Shown here: piece by piece, positions 44,801 through 52,624 of the stretch
Numbering within the stretch: the first letter of the stretch is position 1
Layout: every line of letters starts with the position of its first letter
Assembly (NCBI GenBank): GCA_964462535.1
Contig: CAYWXV010000001.1
Location: 62,001 to 126,000 of the forward strand
Direction of reading: 5' to 3'
DNA: 64,000 nt
Source: CAYWXV01 sp964462535
GTDB lineage: Bacteria; Bacteroidota; Ignavibacteria; OLB7
Notes under the pieces: generated by a model
Seen by the model: the letters and a program-made list of their open reading frames with translations, nothing else
What the model was told of the DNA's origin: nothing
Database searches by the model: none
Made by a program: the position numbers and the translations under genes

Positions 44801-45640
44801 GATGCCACAGGTGAGTCAGATGCGATTCATTCGGTCAGGATACCGTTCGAGCTTCCCGTGGCCTCGATCATGCTTCATTTGCCTGAGTATGTCGAAGGGG
44901 GTAGTGAGTTCTCCGCGGTCGTGGTCGCGAACAGCGACATTCCAGGGCGACTCGTGTCTTCGCTGGCGTTCACTATCAACACGACGGGTACGCCGCAGTT
45001 CGCGAGGTCGGCTGACGGTGGAGCAGTCTGCACAGCCGCACAAATCGGTCCGGGCCGCCTCAGTGTTCAGTTGGCGCTGGATGGATCCACCGACTATGGG
45101 CCTGGAGACACGCTTGCCGTACTTATCTGGACGGCCGAGCGCTCTCGTGGCATCGAGACGTTCATGGTCGATGTCGACGATGCGTCGTTGGTGGCAAACA
45201 ATGGAGCTTCGAGCGTAGCGACGGGGGGACCAATCGGTACGGATACCGCCATCTCCCGAATCGTGCTCCCTCCTCCGCTGTTCCGCATGGCGGCGGACTC
45301 GACGGTATTCGTCAATGGGGACTGTGAGAGATTCCTGAGTACCACGCGAGCGGCGTCTAGGCCAAGCGGTCTAGCCATACTCGGAATCAGACCTCACCCG
45401 TTGACGAGCGGTCGGGATGAGCTTGAAATCGACGTCCGCGACCTCGCATCCGACGGCGGCAGTGTTGACCTTATCGCAGCCTCCGGCGTTCGAACGCCGC
45501 TCGGCTCGTTGCCACGCACGGATGCCCGAGTGTCACGTGTGTCGGTCCGAGTGCCCCGCGAACTGGCGTCGGGCGTCTACGCGCTCCGCATTGTTTCTGG
45601 TGGCAGTGCCGACTGGGTGCGTGTCGTCGTGGTGCGCTAG
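41858..45640 (+). CDS. 1260-residue T9SS cargo with five tandem modules of an unrecognised Ig-like type
   Basis: The start is placed at the ATG at 41858 because it gives a compact signal peptide (MYRTVWGVLFAAASFGIGLS, then VGQAQ); the ATG at 41837 is possible, while the frame from 41753 is not. Residues 25-465 form an unrecognised globular domain. Residues about 469-1003 are five modules of about 105 aa, beginning near 43264, 43582, 43922, 44237 and 44560. Each opens with a P-P/A-P-x-I-like strand, has a D-x-GL-x-x-I-x-V core (RWDSGLDGIVV, GDNGLGVIEV, WDRGLMDLVV, YDLGLATIRV, YDRGLGEVRI), and most close with D-x-AGN. A cohesin-like module (VEGGSEFSAVVVANSDIPG) and a degenerate sorting domain (LASGVYALRIVSGG, ending VRVVVVR) follow. 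Exported and probably surface-bound; role unknown. Confidence 0.78.
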   Translation: MYRTVWGVLFAAASFGIGLSVGQAQTTLIGNQFIQGILFTSPPENRFTINAGSAQNGVKFLYGATSNTATSNIVFRIESGGSVYYYGNCNTGSAFGYKPIEAETGRPVTYKAFDSLYVSKDTVAIGYKNMSGWNITQRWIVEKPRTPYDDGSDLLLEFSATVNPFTPSGTIGVFLMFDLFNGEAGDPNPSDYTAVITDRAYYPRGLNGKRFDPRFDTIPNFYTTGNVTMQPAALGSGVPYNIRMPIHRLTGMSQGGKPLTSPNMFAIGDWRVRMREYSWEAPSSEVGTTPLNDAATCMRWEGITDGKTIRTAFGMNNRLGNNIYTCRDTGFFVMMRTERVVEQRVKNGTYSPTAFDLEVWVVNLDNSLQRDILLYFQTPIQSNRGPNRLLLDASTPATQGLTIPANGVRKTRFRLNFNPAYSDDSADVVPEIRYALPTRPGVIRRFKQLCTPTITIKKFIDIPPPVDTIPPVIQRGTPGRATTAFWPFKIFDRHSGYRWDSGLDGIVVEANDGANFTIQQVPAPFRRCDTNETVDITVSVVDTTRPGRIVFRTFDCRGNISRDSAIYSPRPDIFAPVILRIDSTGSYGPLCNARQYDLYVIDSLNQTPTAGDNGLGVIEVLGTPVNFDPIEVNFDRGGVSIADFEKRASARVRVIDTLLDGHVDLRIADYAGNADTVSFDYCTLPDVEMPRSTVTPTSTGGPWSWHVEASDSLPWDRGLMDLVVLSNPGNNMTFGTPPITPGAKSTGWDVSVVDDRVDASIVFEVRDMWYNTTPQGHADTIAVTFVSTPDTLAPNIIFAPIGGSGGSRADVEVNDIHYFGVDRYRYDLGLATIRVTDISPNMELSSPILFVPGDSVASFGIRIKDTLALNTIDSVCLEAVDLAGNRSTLCYRYPIVPDLLPPVFTGQIDGSRSQLTGTLTDARLYDRGLGEVRIESPQNLDITTADAFFSGEGSSPYAVAISDPAMPVSGTLVVRDLVALRDATGESDAIHSVRIPFELPVASIMLHLPEYVEGGSEFSAVVVANSDIPGRLVSSLAFTINTTGTPQFARSADGGAVCTAAQIGPGRLSVQLALDGSTDYGPGDTLAVLIWTAERSRGIETFMVDVDDASLVANNGASSVATGGPIGTDTAISRIVLPPPLFRMAADSTVFVNGDCERFLSTTRAASRPSGLAILGIRPHPLTSGRDELEIDVRDLASDGGSVDLIAASGVRTPLGSLPRTDARVSRVSVRVPRELASGVYALRIVSGGSADWVRVVVVR

Positions 45641-45739
45641 AACGCGCGTGTGGGGTCCGAACCGTGGTTCGGAGCGGTGGGTCGGGCGGCGAAACCCCCC
45701 AAACGAAGAAAAAAGGAAAGGGGATTGTCGTTTTGTCCG

Positions 45740-45747
45740 TACCTTTG
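45740..45747 (+). promoter_or_regulatory. Candidate -7 promoter element (TACCTTTG) for the gene at 45799
   Basis: A perfect TAnnTTTG 51 nt upstream of the ATG at 45799. It also argues against the longer reading frame that would begin at 45664. Confidence 0.55.
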
Positions 45748-45798
45748 GCAGCCTTTCGGGGCTCCCCATCAATTCGATATCAAGTTTTCCGCAGGAGT

Positions 45799-46098
45799 AT
45801 GGGCAAGGTAGTACTGTTGGTGAATGTAGATCTCTCACCGGAGTCCCGGGATGAGTACATCGCGACGACGCGTCAACTGAAGGACCGTCTGCAGTCGATG
45901 TCAGGGGTCACCTATTGTGTGTACGAGAGCGGAGGGAAGTCGCCCCACACGTTCACGGAGATGTTCACGTTCGATTCGGCGGATGCGTACGATGCCTTCG
46001 ATGACAACGACGACGAATCCACCAAGGATCTCTTCGCACGAATAACCGATCTGGCCAGCGGGCCTCCGCGTTATACAACGCTGCACGAGGTCGAGTGA
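45799..46098 (+). CDS. Small dimeric alpha/beta-barrel-like protein, function unknown
   Basis: A 99-residue acidic protein starting MGKVVLLVNVDLSPESRDEY, chosen over an upstream in-frame start because the promoter element lies between them. The strand-helix pattern (VVLLVNVDLSP ... YIATTRQLKDRLQSM ... CVYESGGKSPHTFTEMFTFD ... AYDAFDDNDDESTKDLFARI) resembles the ferredoxin-like fold of antibiotic-biosynthesis-monooxygenase/DUF-type small proteins that act as dimers. The resemblance is structural in pattern only. It precedes two DUF5723 barrel genes by 46 nt and may be cotranscribed with the first. Confidence 0.65.
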   Translation: MGKVVLLVNVDLSPESRDEYIATTRQLKDRLQSMSGVTYCVYESGGKSPHTFTEMFTFDSADAYDAFDDNDDESTKDLFARITDLASGPPRYTTLHEVE

Positions 46099-46144
46099 GC
46101 ATGCGGTTTCGACACCATTCGAGAAGAGGCTGACCACACCAGCA

Positions 46145-47593
46145 ATGGCTTCACGGCTCCCGATGCGCCCTGCGTTGCTTTCGTTCTCTCTCGTCGCCGT
46201 CCTCGTGTCTGCGGTGCAAATGGGCTACGGTCAAAGCCGGCTTGATGGCGGTGGTGTGGGGCGCGCCGGTGCCTCGGCCGCCTCCTCACGCGGACTAGCC
46301 ACCATCTATTCAAACCCGGGCTGCATAGATCTCGATCCTGTCGTCGATGGTGAGGGGAGTCGTGAGATTGCATTTTCAGTGTACAACGTTGGCGGGGTTC
46401 TCGGATCGACCTTTCTCAACTCGTCGGATTTTGATCAGATTTTTGGTGCTGGTGGAGGTTGGCCTAACGCAGACGACAGACGTCGACTCGGCGGTCTTCT
46501 TCGCGGGGATCGTCTCGTAGGAATTGCTGCGAACTCGGTTATCGCGGCTCGTTGGCCAACCGACATTGGCACGTTCGGGTTCCACTACGCCCACCGCATC
46601 TTCAGCCGCCTCGACTTTCCATCCGACTTTACGACGATTCTCGTTGACAACGAGCTGTTTAATCAGCGCTATGAGTTTGTCAACAACGGTGTCGGCGGTG
46701 ACTGGATTACCCAGTTCGGTCTGACATACGGCACGTCGGTAGCGTCCAACACATCCTGGTTTCCCAGCATCGGGCTAGGCGCAACGATCAAAGTCATCAG
46801 AGGGATAGCGCACTTCGAAGTGGGCGAGAACAGTATTCTCACGGTGGATCGGACGACGACGGGCGGAGGCATTGGATACCGCGTTCGGGGAGGGTACAGC
46901 GTGCGGAGCGCACTCCCGGACGGGTTCGATGCGGGCAATACTGTAAGCGGATTCCTTGGCGGACTATTCCCAGCCGGTGCCGGCGTTGGCGTCGGCGTAG
47001 ATGTTGGTATTGGGGGCGTCTTGTATCAGACGCCTCGCGGGAAGAACGGCGAACGTGAACAGGTGGCGTATTTCGGCATCGCTCTCTCGGATCTGGGCTC
47101 TGTCCGATGGAACACGAATACCACGTTGCGCCACCAGGAACAGATTGACGACCTCATCCCCAATGCCACGCTCACTAATGAGCAGTTCAGCAAGTATCAG
47201 GGTGAGCTAGACACAATTGATGCGTTTTCCACCGGATTGCCATCGTTAATCCGAGCAGGTATCGCATTTGATGGACACTCATTCGGCGTGGGTCCCGAGG
47301 GGCTCCCAATGATCATTGAGGTTTGTGGAGAGCTGCCCCTCAACGACGCACCCGGAAATGAGTCGAGTCCGAAGGCCGCTCTAGGTGCCACGGTCGGCGT
47401 CACGAACAACGTGGTGCTGCGAACGGGAATCAGCGGGGGAGGGATAGACGGTTTTGGCGTTGGTCTCGGTGTCGGCATCCGGCCTGTGGACTGGCTGTCA
47501 ATCGATTTGGGGAGTGCCGAGGTCGACGGGATGATTGCGGGGGACCGGGTCGATCTGACCCTCCAGGTGATCGTCGGGCTCGGAGAACGATAG
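46145..47593 (+). CDS. DUF5723-like outer-membrane protein, copy 1
   Basis: A 482-residue protein with a signal peptide (MASRLPMRPALLSFSLVAVL). The mature N-terminus GGGVGRAGASAASSRGLATI then YSNPG is the 'conserved small-residue plus asparagine-proline' start of Bacteroidota barrels such as DUF5723. It is Gly-rich with alternating strands and ends in VDLTLQVIVGLGER. It is a paralogue of the next gene: both share a GR(A/V)GxA/S-type start, a GG(E/D)W(I/T)-type loop, an internal VEGVVHF/IRGIAHFEV segment and a PVDWLSIDLGS / PLQWLSLDIAT ending. Function unknown; DUF5723 proteins co-occur with T9SS-positive organisms. Confidence 0.72.
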   Translation: MASRLPMRPALLSFSLVAVLVSAVQMGYGQSRLDGGGVGRAGASAASSRGLATIYSNPGCIDLDPVVDGEGSREIAFSVYNVGGVLGSTFLNSSDFDQIFGAGGGWPNADDRRRLGGLLRGDRLVGIAANSVIAARWPTDIGTFGFHYAHRIFSRLDFPSDFTTILVDNELFNQRYEFVNNGVGGDWITQFGLTYGTSVASNTSWFPSIGLGATIKVIRGIAHFEVGENSILTVDRTTTGGGIGYRVRGGYSVRSALPDGFDAGNTVSGFLGGLFPAGAGVGVGVDVGIGGVLYQTPRGKNGEREQVAYFGIALSDLGSVRWNTNTTLRHQEQIDDLIPNATLTNEQFSKYQGELDTIDAFSTGLPSLIRAGIAFDGHSFGVGPEGLPMIIEVCGELPLNDAPGNESSPKAALGATVGVTNNVVLRTGISGGGIDGFGVGLGVGIRPVDWLSIDLGSAEVDGMIAGDRVDLTLQVIVGLGER

Positions 47594-47600
47594 CATTTCT

Positions 47601-47608
47601 TACATTTG
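47601..47608 (+). promoter_or_regulatory. Candidate -7 promoter element (TACATTTG) upstream of DUF5723 copy 2
   Basis: A TAnnTTTG match 156 nt upstream of the ATG at 47765, inside the only sizeable gap between the two paralogues. It suggests copy 2 can be transcribed separately. Confidence 0.35.
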
Positions 47609-47764
47609 GCTTCGAGGTCCCGGTTACGATTCCCGTGCAAGGGTGTAACCCTCATCGTCACTTCCGGGTCATTCCAGATACGTCCGTTTGGCAGCGCCGA
47701 TAATGTCGGGTGGTCCGTGCGTGCTTTCACGCGAGCCTGACGTCGCGAACGTTCCCTCTGCACA

Positions 47765-49327
47765 ATGACTCATATCTACCGTCTCTCTTTCCCAACAGCT
47801 CTTCGTGTGCTGGTCGTCACGACCGGACTTTTCGCACTTGCTTGTGGGCCGGCTGTCGCGCAACAACGTGGAGACCCCGTTGCCATCGGTATGGGGCGTG
47901 CCTCGGTTGCAACGGCGCGCGGTCTGTCGTCAATCTCGTCCAACGTCGGGGCACTCGGTATGGACGCGCTTGGAGCGCGCCCGGAGCGCCAACGTGTTGA
48001 ACTTGACATCGCCGCCATTCCGTTTGGAGCGTCCGCGGGATCAACCTATCTGAGCGCCGCTGACCTAGATTTCGTCTTTGCGTCCAAGAATCGAGAGGAT
48101 TTCTCGGACGCGGACCGCGTTCGGTTGGCATCGCTAATTGAAGAGGGGAGGCTGTCAGCGGATGCCTGTGTCGATCTGGTGAGCTTCCGACTGCGCGCCC
48201 CCGGTGTCGGTGCTCTGGCAATTCGCTACGGCCACCGCGTACGCGCACAGATGACGTTCCCAGAGAACTTCCGAACGGATGTGCTTCAGAGCGGAGATAT
48301 TTACGACGGTGGCGACACGTTCTCCAATCCCGAGATAGGAGGCGAGTGGACGCGGAGCCTGTCAGTCGCCCTCGCGAGCGCATACGAACGCCCCATTGAC
48401 CCGTGGGCGACCGATGTGTGGCTCCCAACCGTTGGGTTCGGGTTCAGCGTCGGATATGTAGAGGGCGTGGTTCACTTCGATGTTGACGACACCAGCTTTG
48501 CCCGCACGCGTCGTATACCCAGTGCCGCCGGGGAACCATACAGACGCATCCAGGTTGAGGGGTACTACACCTTTCGAAGCTCCGAGCCTCTGGACAGCAC
48601 GTTCTCTCCATCGGACGCCATCCTTGAACCGGGGTTCATTGGTGCCAAGAACGCCGCGGCGAGTGGGTTCGAGGGGGCCTTTGGAATGTCGATGGTGATC
48701 CTTCGCCGCCGGCCAATGGAATCGTCTACGCGGATGGCTGATCCGCTGAGGCCCGAAACATTTGAGGCGGGGCGCGCCGCCGAGCGCGATGCAATCGTTG
48801 TCGGTCTATCGGTCGACGGACTTGGGACACTGATTTGGAATGGTCTGAACACGCAGCGCCGGTATGCCGCTATCATTGATACGCTATCGGAGCAGAGCGG
48901 ACCGATCTCCAACGACATCATCTACCGATACGAAGCACCGCTGGACACGATTGGTCGCTTCACGTCCCATCTGCCCGCGTCGCTCCGCGTCGGGGCGGGC
49001 GTGGACCTAACCGCCTTCATTCGCTCGGTTCCCGGTGATCTCATCGCGTCGCTTGAGATATCCAAACCACTGAACGAGGCGATAGGGTGGGAGAAGAGCA
49101 CTCGCGTGTCCATTGGTGGAGACTGGCGACCCTCCCCGGCGTTTGCGGTACGAACGGGCTTTCAATTTGGCGGTCGCCTTGGTGCTGCGATGGCGCTTGG
49201 GTTGGGTCTTCGCCCCCTCCAATGGTTGTCGCTGGATATCGCCACCGGGGAAGTGACATCGCTCTTCTTTTCCGATCGCCGACGCGTCGACCTCGCATTT
49301 CGCGGTTCGATCGACCTGGCCTTCTAG
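47765..49327 (+). CDS. DUF5723-like outer-membrane protein, copy 2
   Basis: A 520-residue paralogue of the preceding gene. Signal peptide MTHIYRLSFPTALRVLVVTT..., mature start QRGDPVAIGMGRASVATARG, then strands such as PGVGALAIRYGHRVRAQMTF and VGFGFSVGYVEGVVHFDVDD. The end HPLQWLS-like motif appears as LGLRPLQWLSLDIATGEVTS. Copy 2 differs from copy 1 by insertions in loops, so it is an old duplication and not a recent one. Convergent with the truncated clpB gene, 24 nt apart. Function unknown. Confidence 0.72.
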   Translation: MTHIYRLSFPTALRVLVVTTGLFALACGPAVAQQRGDPVAIGMGRASVATARGLSSISSNVGALGMDALGARPERQRVELDIAAIPFGASAGSTYLSAADLDFVFASKNREDFSDADRVRLASLIEEGRLSADACVDLVSFRLRAPGVGALAIRYGHRVRAQMTFPENFRTDVLQSGDIYDGGDTFSNPEIGGEWTRSLSVALASAYERPIDPWATDVWLPTVGFGFSVGYVEGVVHFDVDDTSFARTRRIPSAAGEPYRRIQVEGYYTFRSSEPLDSTFSPSDAILEPGFIGAKNAAASGFEGAFGMSMVILRRRPMESSTRMADPLRPETFEAGRAAERDAIVVGLSVDGLGTLIWNGLNTQRRYAAIIDTLSEQSGPISNDIIYRYEAPLDTIGRFTSHLPASLRVGAGVDLTAFIRSVPGDLIASLEISKPLNEAIGWEKSTRVSIGGDWRPSPAFAVRTGFQFGGRLGAAMALGLGLRPLQWLSLDIATGEVTSLFFSDRRRVDLAFRGSIDLAF

Positions 49328-49351
49328 CACGTGACCGGCTCTTGGCCGCGG

Positions 49352-50689
49352 TCATGCGAACGAAATCTGACCGGCCTCGCTAACGGACACATGGACGGTC
49401 TCTCCGGCCAGATATCCACCCTCGAGCAGCCGGGCGGAGAGCGGATTAACAACATACTTTTGAATAACGCGCTTCAGCGGTCTCGCACCGTTCAACGGAT
49501 CGTACCCGAGCTTGGACAGCCACTCGCGAGCTTCGTCCGAGACGACGAGTGACAGGTTGTTCCCCTTCAACATGCGCGCTACACGGTCGATTTGAAGATC
49601 GACGATCTGGCGGATCTCCTCCGGTGTTAACGGCTTGAAGACAATCACCTCGTCTATCCGGTTCAGGAACTCCGGCCGCAGCTGAGCCCGGAGGAGTTCC
49701 ATCAACCTTAGTCTGATTTCACCCATCACCGCATCTCGCGTGTCCGCCGTCATGTTGGCAACATGCTCCTGCACAAGGTGGGCTCCCAGATTCGATGTCA
49801 TGATCACAATCGTGTTCTTGAAGTCCACGATATGACCTTGACTGTCGGTGAGCCGTCCTTCGTCCAGCACCTGTAGGAGAATGTTGAAGACCTCCGGGTG
49901 CGCCTTCTCGATTTCGTCGAGGAGCACGACGCTATACGGTCGACGCCGAACGCCCTCGGTCAGTTGCCCTCCCTCTTCGTACCCGACGTATCCTGGCGGT
50001 GCGCCGATCAGGCGTGACACGGAGAACTTCTCCATGTATTCCGACATGTCGATCCGCACAAGGGCGTGATCGTCGTCGAACAGAAACTCGGCGAGGGCAC
50101 GCGCTAGTTCCGTTTTGCCCACACCAGTGGTTCCCATGAAAATGAAGGAACCGATCGGCCTGTTCTGATCCTGTAGGCCTGCACGCGATCGGCGAATCGC
50201 GTTGGAGACGGCCACCACCGCCTCGTCCTGTCCGATCACGCGCCGGTGCAGACGATCTTCCATTCTTAGCAGCTTCGTGCGCTCGCTCTCCAGGACACGC
50301 GAAACCGGGATACCGGTCCATTTGGCGACGACGTCTGCGATATCGTCCGCATCAACCTCCTCCTTCAAGAGTCTACGGCTGCTTTGCGCGGCCTGCAGGC
50401 GCGCGTTCGTCTCCGCAAGCGTGCGCTCCAATTCGGTGATTTGGCCATAGCGAATCTCCGCCACGCGGGCCAGATCGCCCTCCCGTTCACGCGCAGCGGC
50501 CTGTTGCTTCAGCTCTTCGATCTGCGTTTTCATTCCGCGGATCGAGCTGATCAACTCGCGCTCTAGTTCCCATTGGGCCTTGATCCTCCCTCGCTGTTCG
50601 TTCAGTTCAGCCAGTTCGGAGTCGATTTCTGCCAGTCGGGCCCGTGTGGCTCCCAACACTTCATCTTGCTCGATTGACATTGTCTTCAT
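49352..50689 (-). CDS. clpB: ClpB-like AAA+ protein containing only M-domain remnant and second ATPase domain
   Basis: A 445-residue protein that matches only the C-terminal half of ClpB (normally about 860 aa). Residues 10-110 are the second half of the coiled-coil M-domain (LAEIDSELAELNEQRGRIKA; QWELERELISSIRGMKTQIE). NBD2 follows, complete, with VVAKWTGIPVSRVLESERTK, Walker A in MGTTGVGKTELARALAE, Walker B in VVLLDEIEKAHPEVFNILLQ and sensor and C-terminal regions (LNRIDEVIVFKPLTPEEIRQ; GARPLKRVIQKYV). The N-domain and NBD1 are absent, and only 225 bp of unrelated sequence separates the start from plsY. A full-length ClpB hexamer disaggregates proteins with DnaK; this form could not do that in the usual way. 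It is either a genuine short paralogue or the result of a deletion or misassembly. Confidence 0.85.
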   Translation of the reverse strand: MKTMSIEQDEVLGATRARLAEIDSELAELNEQRGRIKAQWELERELISSIRGMKTQIEELKQQAAAREREGDLARVAEIRYGQITELERTLAETNARLQAAQSSRRLLKEEVDADDIADVVAKWTGIPVSRVLESERTKLLRMEDRLHRRVIGQDEAVVAVSNAIRRSRAGLQDQNRPIGSFIFMGTTGVGKTELARALAEFLFDDDHALVRIDMSEYMEKFSVSRLIGAPPGYVGYEEGGQLTEGVRRRPYSVVLLDEIEKAHPEVFNILLQVLDEGRLTDSQGHIVDFKNTIVIMTSNLGAHLVQEHVANMTADTRDAVMGEIRLRLMELLRAQLRPEFLNRIDEVIVFKPLTPEEIRQIVDLQIDRVARMLKGNNLSLVVSDEAREWLSKLGYDPLNGARPLKRVIQKYVVNPLSARLLEGGYLAGETVHVSVSEAGQISFA

Positions 50690-50914
50690 CTGTAGGTAGG
50701 TGCACGCGTGGATGCACGGTGTAACATCAATGCACGAATAAATACTTTCCGCTCCGACGCGGCAATCTCTTTCTGTGTAAATTCGTCATCCTCTTACGCC
50801 AAGGCGTCGTCGTTGACCACGTGCGTCGGCAGCGTCGAACTGGAATGACGGAAGACGATCGCATACCTTGCATCTCCCCGATTCGCTGGCCCCACGCCCT
50901 TCAAACTGACCGTG
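50690..50914. other. Divergent intergenic region clpB-like / plsY
   Basis: These 225 bp contain no sequence that translates into ClpB NBD1 on either strand. A TACCTTGC element at 50864-50871 lies 43 nt before the plsY ATG and is a weak match to the promoter motif. No clear element for the minus-strand gene was found. Confidence 0.5.
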
Positions 50915-51610
50915 ATGGAACTGCTACTCATTCTACTTGTCGCATACCTTCTGGGCTCGATTCCGAGCGCCGTGATCGTGAGCAAGGTCTTTTTTGGCTT
51001 TGACATCCGACAGAGGGGGAGCGGGAACATGGGGAGCACGAACACGTTTCGTGTGCTGGGCTGGAAGGCCGGTGTGGTTGTCCAGGTAATGGACATTGCC
51101 AAAGGAGTGGCCGCGGTGCTGTTCGCGGTCAAGGTCTTCAATGGGTTGCTCCCCTTCCCAAATCCCACCTGGTTTGAGGACGTCACGGTTGTGAAGGTCA
51201 TGGCTGGATTCGCTGCCGTGCTTGGTCACATCTGGACTGCGTTCGCCGGCTTCAAGGGTGGTAAAGGCATTAACACTGCCCTGGGAATGATGATAGCCAT
51301 TGCCCCTATCGAGCTGGCCGTTGCTGCCGGGATGTTCCTCCTCGTCATTCTCCTGTCGGGCTACGTCTCGCTCGGTTCAATCATTGCGGCGATTACCCTT
51401 CCCACGACCATGGTTGTCCGGTACAACATTTTCAATGTTGAGATAGACGGGTACGATACGTTGATTATCTGTACGATCGCGTTGGCTGCGCTGGTCGTCT
51501 ATACCCACCGGGCCAATATCCGGCGGCTCCTTCAGGGGCGTGAGAATCGGTTCAACAGACTACGGTTATTCCGTCGACACAGACCAGCCACCGGAGATGC
51601 CGGGCGATGA
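50915..51610 (+). CDS. plsY: Glycerol-3-phosphate acyltransferase PlsY
   Basis: A 231-residue inner-membrane enzyme that acylates glycerol-3-phosphate from acyl-phosphate, the first step of phospholipid synthesis. It has the conserved MELLLILLVAYLLGSIPSAV, the catalytic loop FDIRQRGSGNMGSTNTFRVL and the third conserved segment VLGHIWTAFAGFKGGKGINT, with four to five transmembrane helices. The ATG at 50915 is preferred to the adjoining GTG at 50912. The stop overlaps the gpsA start by 4 nt (ATGA), linking the enzyme to its substrate supply. Confidence 0.96.
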   Translation: MELLLILLVAYLLGSIPSAVIVSKVFFGFDIRQRGSGNMGSTNTFRVLGWKAGVVVQVMDIAKGVAAVLFAVKVFNGLLPFPNPTWFEDVTVVKVMAGFAAVLGHIWTAFAGFKGGKGINTALGMMIAIAPIELAVAAGMFLLVILLSGYVSLGSIIAAITLPTTMVVRYNIFNVEIDGYDTLIICTIALAALVVYTHRANIRRLLQGRENRFNRLRLFRRHRPATGDAGR

Positions 51611-52605
51611 CGATCGGGTTTGTGGGGGCGGGAAGCTGGGGGACAACGCTCGCTGTCCATGTCGCACGCCTCGGTTACGAAGTGCTCCTATGGGGTCACG
51701 GAGAGCGTCAGCGGGAATTGTTGGAGTCTGACCGCGAGAATCGCGAGTACCTGCCGGGAATAGAGTTTCCACCCACCATCACCGTCGTTGAATCCCCTTC
51801 AGAATCATGCAGCGCAGACATAGTTGTGCTTGCAACGCCGACGCAGTTCATCCGATCAACTCTGTCGAATCTCCCTTCCGGATGCCTATCTGATCGAATT
51901 ATCGTCAGCGTGTCGAAGGGAATTGAAGAGGGGTCGCTTCTCCGAATCAGTCAGATGGTCGAGTTAGAGCATGGTGTCTCTGCAGAGCGGTTTGTGGCGC
52001 TGTCAGGACCTAGTCACGCTGAGGAGGTCTCGCGCGGGATTCCAACACTCGTCGTTTCAGCATGCCCCTCGCTGGCGGTCGCGCAGGCGGTTCAGCAGAT
52101 CTTCATGACCGAATCTTTGCGCGTCTACGTTTCCGAAGATCTTGTCGGCGTTGAACTTGGAGGTGCGCTCAAGAATGTTATCGCGCTTGCCGCCGGTATT
52201 ATCGACGGACTCGAGATGGGGGACAACACGAAGGCCGCATTGATTACACGCGGGCTTGCGGAGATGTCAAGGGTAGGGGCGGCATTTGGTGCGCAGCCGC
52301 ATACGTTCAGCGGGCTGTCCGGGCTGGGTGACCTGGTGGTCACGTGTACGAGCCGGCACAGCAGAAACAGGCTGGTTGGGGAGCGGATTGGGCGGGGCCG
52401 TCGGCTCGTCGACGTTATCGACGAGATGCGAATGGTGGCCGAGGGCGTGTCCACCTGCCGGTCTGCTCATGCGTTGGCATCAAGAGCGGGCACAGAAGCT
52501 CCAATAATCCACGAGGTATTCAACGTCCTCTTCGAGGAGAAGAAGCCGCGCGAGGCGATTATTGACTTGATGACACGCGAGTCGACCCACGAGTTCTGGA
52601 ACTGA
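51607..52605 (+). CDS. gpsA: Glycerol-3-phosphate dehydrogenase (NAD(P)+)
   Basis: A 332-residue cytoplasmic enzyme that makes sn-glycerol-3-phosphate from dihydroxyacetone phosphate. The N-terminal Rossmann motif is TIGFVGAGSWGTTLAVHVAR. IVSVSKGIEEGSLLRISQ holds a conserved Lys, and GVELGGALKNVIALAAGIID carries the catalytic Lys region. RVGAAFGAQPHTFSGLSGLG and GDLVVTCTSRHSRNRLVGER complete the substrate domain. Coupled to plsY by a 4-nt overlap; waaA follows 19 nt later. Confidence 0.97.
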   Translation: MTIGFVGAGSWGTTLAVHVARLGYEVLLWGHGERQRELLESDRENREYLPGIEFPPTITVVESPSESCSADIVVLATPTQFIRSTLSNLPSGCLSDRIIVSVSKGIEEGSLLRISQMVELEHGVSAERFVALSGPSHAEEVSRGIPTLVVSACPSLAVAQAVQQIFMTESLRVYVSEDLVGVELGGALKNVIALAAGIIDGLEMGDNTKAALITRGLAEMSRVGAAFGAQPHTFSGLSGLGDLVVTCTSRHSRNRLVGERIGRGRRLVDVIDEMRMVAEGVSTCRSAHALASRAGTEAPIIHEVFNVLFEEKKPREAIIDLMTRESTHEFWN

Positions 52606-52624
52606 CGCTTTCCATTCACCATCC

